DNA of 64,000 nucleotides, taken from positions 3,664,501 through 3,728,500 of the forward strand of contig NZ_JAJONA010000001.1 in assembly GCF_024699985.1 (NCBI RefSeq), written 5' to 3'. The DNA is from Phenylobacterium sp. J367 (GTDB lineage: Bacteria > Pseudomonadota > Alphaproteobacteria > Caulobacterales > Caulobacteraceae). Below are positions 60,213-64,000 of this stretch, piece by piece; the stretch's first letter is position 1, and the number at the start of each line of letters is the position of its first letter. The notes below the pieces were generated by a model. That model made no database searches and was not told the origin of the DNA. It saw only the letters and a program-made list of their open reading frames with translations. A program made the translations under genes and the position numbers.

Positions 60213-61769
60213 TCAGTGCATCGCTAGCGACAGCCCCTTGGGCAGGGGACGGAGGAAGAGCACGAGCGGCAGGGTCGCCAGCGTCGCAACGGCCATCGCC
60301 CAGAATATGTCATTGTAGGTCATGACGAACGCCTGCCGCTGAATGGTTCCGGCGAGCGACTGGAACGCCGCGTCCGTGCTTCCGAGGACGTGTGCCATCC
60401 CCGCGAGATATTCCTGCAGACGGGAGTCACTGGCCCAAAGAGTCTCCTCCATCCGTCGGCTGTGGAGCCACATCCGCTGGTCCTGGAAGGAGGCAAGCGC
60501 CGCGAGCGCGAATGAGCCGCCCAGGTTCCGCGCCGCATTGAAGATGCCCGAGGCGTCGCCGGCGTCCTCGCTGCTGACCGAGGCGATGGTCGCCTGGTTG
60601 AGAAAAAGCATGGTCAGGATCATTCCCACCCCGCGCAGCAGCTGTCCGGCAGTGAAGGCTTCGCCCGCGGACTCCGCCGTAAGACTGGTGCTTGCGAAAC
60701 AGCTGATCGCCATGATGGCCAGGCCTGCGCCGACAGCGACCCTGATGTCGACCACCCGGATCAGGAACGGCACGATGGGCATCAAGACGAAGGCGGGCAC
60801 GCCCATGAGAAAGATGACCTGGCCGGTCTGCAGCGCGTTGTAGTCGGCGATCAGTGCGAGGAACTGGGGGATCACGAACATCGAGCCGTACATCACCATC
60901 CCGAGCGCCAGCGCCATGACCACCACGCTGCCGAACTGCCGGTTGAGAACGATCCGCAGCTTCAAGACAGGCTTCGCCGCCCGGATCTGGCCGATTCCCA
61001 ACATCACGAAGCCGATGACGGTCATGATCGTCAGCTGGACGATGAGGGACGATTCAAACCATTCCTCGCGGTGCCCTTCCTCGAGAACGACGGTCAGCCC
61101 TCCCAGGCCGAGGATCATCCCGAGGATTCCGAACCAGTCCGCCTCGCGAAGGTAGACCCAGTTCGTCCGTTCGTGCGGCAGGCCCAGCAGCAGGAGGATG
61201 AGCAGGAGGGCGCAAACCGGCACATTGACGAAGAAGGCGTAGTGCCAGCTCAGGTTTTCGGTGAGCCAGCCGCCGAGCAACGGCCCCAGCACCGGTCCAA
61301 GGATCACCGTCATTCCGAAGAGCGCCATGCCTATAGGCTGCTGCTGGGGCGGAAGGCGCTTGGCGACGATCGTCATCGCGGTCGGAATGAGTGCCCCGCC
61401 CAGGAACCCCTGGCCGGTGCGACCGATGATCATGGTTGTCAAGTCGGTGGCCACCCCGCACAGGATCGAGAAGCCGGTAAAGCCGACGACGGCGATGAGA
61501 AGCAGCGTCCTCAGCCCCAACAGCCGCTCGAGCCATGCGCTCAACGGGATGATGATGATCTCGGCGACGAGAAAGGCCGTGGCGATCCAGGTCCCCTCCG
61601 TGGCTGTGGCGCCAATCTCGCCCTGGATGGTGGGAAGCGCGGAGTTGACGATCGAGATGTCGAGCGTCGCGAGCAGCGCCCCCAGCGCACCGGCGGCGAC
61701 GGCGATCCAAGCGGTCGCGTCGGCCCGTTCTGGGCGAACTGCACCTGCAGGGGCGGCGGCCGTCGCCAT
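60213..61769 (-). CDS. emrB: DHA2-family MFS drug transporter (EmrB-like)
   Basis: Inner-membrane proton-drug antiporter of 518 residues with 14 predicted hydrophobic helices. It starts with a cytoplasmic tail, helix 1 then reads ALGALLATLDISIVNSALPT (motif D1 of the DHA2 family), GRTGQGFLGGALIPTAMTIV lies in helix 4, and VILGPVLGPLLGGWLTENLS is motif C. It works with the adjacent membrane-fusion protein and outer-membrane channel to expel hydrophobic compounds. Stop/start spacing to emrA is three bases. Confidence 0.94.
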   Translation of the reverse strand: MATAAAPAGAVRPERADATAWIAVAAGALGALLATLDISIVNSALPTIQGEIGATATEGTWIATAFLVAEIIIIPLSAWLERLLGLRTLLLIAVVGFTGFSILCGVATDLTTMIIGRTGQGFLGGALIPTAMTIVAKRLPPQQQPIGMALFGMTVILGPVLGPLLGGWLTENLSWHYAFFVNVPVCALLLILLLLGLPHERTNWVYLREADWFGILGMILGLGGLTVVLEEGHREEWFESSLIVQLTIMTVIGFVMLGIGQIRAAKPVLKLRIVLNRQFGSVVVMALALGMVMYGSMFVIPQFLALIADYNALQTGQVIFLMGVPAFVLMPIVPFLIRVVDIRVAVGAGLAIMAISCFASTSLTAESAGEAFTAGQLLRGVGMILTMLFLNQATIASVSSEDAGDASGIFNAARNLGGSFALAALASFQDQRMWLHSRRMEETLWASDSRLQEYLAGMAHVLGSTDAAFQSLAGTIQRQAFVMTYNDIFWAMAVATLATLPLVLFLRPLPKGLSLAMH

Positions 61770-61772
61770 GGT

Positions 61773-62921
61773 TTAGCGCTCCCGGCTCGCAGCCTGCCGA
61801 ATCCGCTCCAGTTCGCCCTTCGCCGAGCGTGTGTCGACGATGACTTCGACCGACATCCCGGGGACCAGGAGCCGCCGCACCTCCGGCCGCGCCTCGATCG
61901 CGATCCGAACAGGCACGCGCTGGACGATCTTGGTGAAGTTGCCGGTCGCGTTCTGCGGCGGCAGCACGGAGAATTGCGCGCCTGTCCCGGGAGCAAAGCT
62001 GGCGACCCGTCCCGTCAGCTCGACGCCCGGCAGCGCATCGACTTCGATGCTCACCGGCTGACCGACCCGCATGAGCCCGAGCTGCGTCTCCTTGAAATTC
62101 GCCTCGATGAACAACCGGTCCACCGGAACCAGGGTCATCAGCCGCGTGCCGGGCTGCACGAATTCGCCGACCCTGACCGCAAGATCACCGACCCGCCCGT
62201 CAATCGCCGCCCTAAGTGAGGTCGACTCGACGGTGACGCGGGCCGCCGCGAGTTGCGCGCGTGCGGCCGCGGCCTGCGACTGGGCCTGGCGCACCTGAGC
62301 GCGGAGGGTATTGACACGGCGTTGCGCCGCCAGAAGCGCCGCCTGCGCGGCATCGACCCGTTCCCGCGCCTGGTGCGCCTGGGTCTCGAACTGCGCCAGC
62401 CGCTCGCGAGGCTCTGCGCCGGACGCGGCGAGCGGCTGGTAGCGCGCGACCTGCTGCCCGGCGAACGCGGCCTCAGCACGCGCGGCGCCTAGCTGCGCCT
62501 GCGCCTGCGCAATCGCCGCCTGCTGCTCAGCAATCTGGGACCGCGCAGTTTCCGCCGCGGCGGCCGCCGCATCGATCTGGCTGGTAATCTGCTCGGCCTG
62601 GGCGCGGTATTCGCGCGGATCGAGCTCCGCGAGCGGCTGGCCCTTCCTGACCGCCTGGTTTTCCGTAACGAACACGCGCTCGACATATCCAGCGATCTTT
62701 GGCGCCACGACAACCGAGTCTGCCGACACATAGGCGTTGTCGGTGCTTTGCAAGTATCTGCCTCGTCTCTGGTAATCCGAATACCAGAGGGCTCCAGAAA
62801 TCAGGACGGCAATTGCGCCAAGGAGCAACGCAAGCCGAACCCGCCCGGACTTGAGCGGGGAACCCCGACGCCCCTCCGTCCTTTCACCATTCTCCACGGC
62901 GCCCGCTGAATGATCCGCCAT
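61773..62921 (-). CDS. emrA: HlyD-family membrane fusion protein (EmrA-like)
   Basis: Periplasmic adaptor of 382 residues linking EmrB to the outer-membrane channel. One N-terminal transmembrane helix (RLALLLGAIAVLISGALWYS, about 30-49), lipoyl half-motif YVSADSVVVAPKIAGYVERV, long alpha-helical hairpin rich in Ala/Gln/Arg (residues 110-230), second lipoyl half and beta-barrel (AAIDGRVGDLAVRVGEFVQP, FIEANFKETQLGLMRVGQPV). ATG 62921 (MADHSAG) is preferred over an upstream in-frame start at 63074, which would overlap the divergent MarR gene and lacks homology. Confidence 0.93.
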   Translation of the reverse strand: MADHSAGAVENGERTEGRRGSPLKSGRVRLALLLGAIAVLISGALWYSDYQRRGRYLQSTDNAYVSADSVVVAPKIAGYVERVFVTENQAVRKGQPLAELDPREYRAQAEQITSQIDAAAAAAETARSQIAEQQAAIAQAQAQLGAARAEAAFAGQQVARYQPLAASGAEPRERLAQFETQAHQARERVDAAQAALLAAQRRVNTLRAQVRQAQSQAAAARAQLAAARVTVESTSLRAAIDGRVGDLAVRVGEFVQPGTRLMTLVPVDRLFIEANFKETQLGLMRVGQPVSIEVDALPGVELTGRVASFAPGTGAQFSVLPPQNATGNFTKIVQRVPVRIAIEARPEVRRLLVPGMSVEVIVDTRSAKGELERIRQAASRER

Positions 62922-62954
62922 CCCTGGCCACCCATTGGTTGAAAGGCGCGGCCC

Positions 62955-62980
62955 TTGCCACACATCGCCAGAAGTGGCAA
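62955..62980. promoter_or_regulatory. Candidate MarR operator
   Basis: Perfect 7-bp inverted arms TTGCCAC (62955-62961) and GTGGCAA (62974-62980) with a 12-bp spacer sit in the 70-base gap between the divergent emrA and MarR genes. Such dyads are typical binding sites of MarR-type regulators; assignment rests on symmetry and position. Confidence 0.5.
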
Positions 62981-62991
62981 TCGCATAACAT

Positions 62992-63489
62992 ATGGAACCG
63001 AATAAAGAGGAGCTGCGCACGGTCGCGACGAGGTTTGGATGGGCGTGGTACAGGATGCGACGGCTAATCGACACGCACCTCTCCGCCCATGGCGCGTCGA
63101 TGGCGCGCCTGAAGCTGCTCGCGTTCCTTGCAGAAGAGCCGCGCCGCTCGACCGATATCGCGGGCTTTTTCGATCAGGCGCCTCGAACGGTGACCCAGGC
63201 GATCGATTGGCTGGAGCAGAACGGCCTGGCCAGCCGCTCTCCGGTCGAAGGAGACCGTAGAGCGAAGATGGTTCAGATAACTGACGCCGGTAGGAAGATG
63301 CTGGAGCAGGGGCTGCCGCTCTACGACGAGGTCGTCGGTCAGACCTTCGGCAGCTTGTCGACCGGAGAGCTAGAAGCGCTTAAGAAGGCGATTTCGCACC
63401 TAGACCATATCGTGAGTGGCCTCGAACAGCAGGCGGGTATCCGCAGAACTCGCGCCGGCGCGTCTGGCAAAGGGGGCGCACAGTTCTGA
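62992..63489 (+). CDS. MarR family transcriptional regulator
   Basis: A 165-residue winged-helix regulator. HTH region LKLLAFLAEEPRRSTDIAGF, FDQAPRTVTQAIDWLEQNGL and wing SPVEGDRRAKMVQITDAGRK are clear at about 38-105; flanking helices form the dimer interface. It is divergent from the emrA-emrB-nodT operon with a shared 70-base control region, so it probably represses the pump and itself, and is released by an aromatic or phenolic ligand. The ligand is inferred from the family and the aromatic context. Confidence 0.92.
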   Translation: MEPNKEELRTVATRFGWAWYRMRRLIDTHLSAHGASMARLKLLAFLAEEPRRSTDIAGFFDQAPRTVTQAIDWLEQNGLASRSPVEGDRRAKMVQITDAGRKMLEQGLPLYDEVVGQTFGSLSTGELEALKKAISHLDHIVSGLEQQAGIRRTRAGASGKGGAQF

Positions 63490-64000
63490 CTGAGCACCTT
63501 CGCCTCCATCAGCTCTGAGGCGCCGCCCGCTGAAGGGGCGGGGAGCGGATCGTTCGGATCTGGTTCTCTTCGGCCTCCATGGTCTCAATCGCCGCTGATC
63601 GGCGGAGTATCGGGCGCCGCGACGCGAGGGACCGGTCCGTCCGGCAAGCCGAGCGCGCGGCGAGGCCATCGACGAAGCGCCGCACTCGAGGCGGCCTTCC
63701 CTTGCGAGGCTTGTCTGCGCAAGGCGCGGGGATCACCGTCCGGGATGCGCCTTCAGATGGCCGCAACGACGGACGCACGGCCGAAACCCTCCTACTGAGG
63801 GCTCCGGACTTTGTGCTCTGGGTGCTTCGCACCAGCCCGACCGTCGTCTTGCCGGCGTTCCCGCGACCTTATGGCAGCCTTCGACGCCCGTGCGCTGGAA
63901 CGCGCCTGCCAAGCCTGCGGCGCTAACGCGAGCGGGCGGCGGCCCCGCCCGAGCGCACGAACTCTACTTCTTCTGCGGAGACTGCGCCGGTCGCTGCGGC
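63490..64000. other. Gap to the window end; possible start of a partial gene
   Basis: Bases 63490-63868 show no supported gene or site. From ATG 63869 a frame reads MAAFDARALERACQACGA; with one base shift in the G/C-rich stretch near 63935 it would continue HELYFFCGDCAGRCG, giving paired Cys motifs like a zinc ribbon. It is cut by the window end and is only suggestive. Confidence 0.25.

Overview
High-GC (mostly about 65-70% by eye) accessory DNA from an alphaproteobacterium. A trb conjugation module, CoA-ester catabolism, TonB receptors and a small secreted protein resembling the CC_3452 family point to Caulobacterales (Caulobacter/Phenylobacterium-like) or a sphingomonad. This placement is inference. 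No rRNA, tRNA or CRISPR array was seen.

Layout. (1) 0.5-9.7 kb: a trbBCDEJKLFGI mating-pair-formation operon with ATGA-type overlaps, closed by a DUF2274 gene. It is the type IV secretion part of an integrative conjugative element; no relaxase or coupling protein lies in the window. (2) 10.0-12.3 kb: a broken methyltransferase, an unknown protein and a TPR protein. (3) 12.3-25.1 kb: divergent acyl-CoA catabolic operons. The minus strand carries two acyl-CoA dehydrogenases, acyl-CoA ligase, enoyl-CoA hydratase, thiolase-like protein and two alpha/beta hydrolases. The plus strand carries a TetR regulator, Baeyer-Villiger monooxygenase, nitronate-monooxygenase-like flavoprotein and hotdog thioesterase. 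(4) 25.5-28.7 kb: a TonB receptor. (5) 29.4-39.9 kb: a lower-GC aromatic pathway with IclR regulator, 2-hydroxypentadienoate hydratase, TonB receptor, meta-cleavage hydrolase, p-cumate-type ring-hydroxylating dioxygenase alpha/beta, extradiol dioxygenase, cis-diol dehydrogenase and an ACMSD-type amidohydrolase. (6) 39.9-49.7 kb: insertion sequences nested inside one another (IS3 containing IS66 and IS256; IS66 containing IS21; IS21 containing IS110). (7) 49.7-54.9 kb: a second, decayed copy of the hydratase, then acetaldehyde dehydrogenase, 4-hydroxy-2-oxovalerate aldolase, a decayed hydrolase, ferredoxin reductase and [2Fe-2S] ferredoxin. (8) 54.9-58.7 kb: a graveyard of IS fragments with one complete ISL3. 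(9) 58.7-63.5 kb: an EmrAB/NodT-type tripartite efflux operon divergent from a MarR regulator.

How it fits together. Regions 5 and 7 supply nearly every step of a Cmt-like (p-cumate) route: ring 2,3-dioxygenation, cis-diol dehydrogenation, extradiol cleavage, decarboxylation, C-C hydrolysis, hydration, aldol cleavage to pyruvate and acetaldehyde, and acetyl-CoA formation. The IS nest cuts the pathway in two. A direct repeat flanks the break: the hydratase is intact on the left, while the dehydrogenase is near-complete only on the right.

Quality warning: many otherwise normal genes are broken by a single-base change in G/C runs. This looks more like homopolymer sequencing error than decay, except inside the IS fragments and the duplicated hydratase and hydrolase. 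Frameshifted genes are typed as pseudogene, with the restoring change given where it could be worked out.
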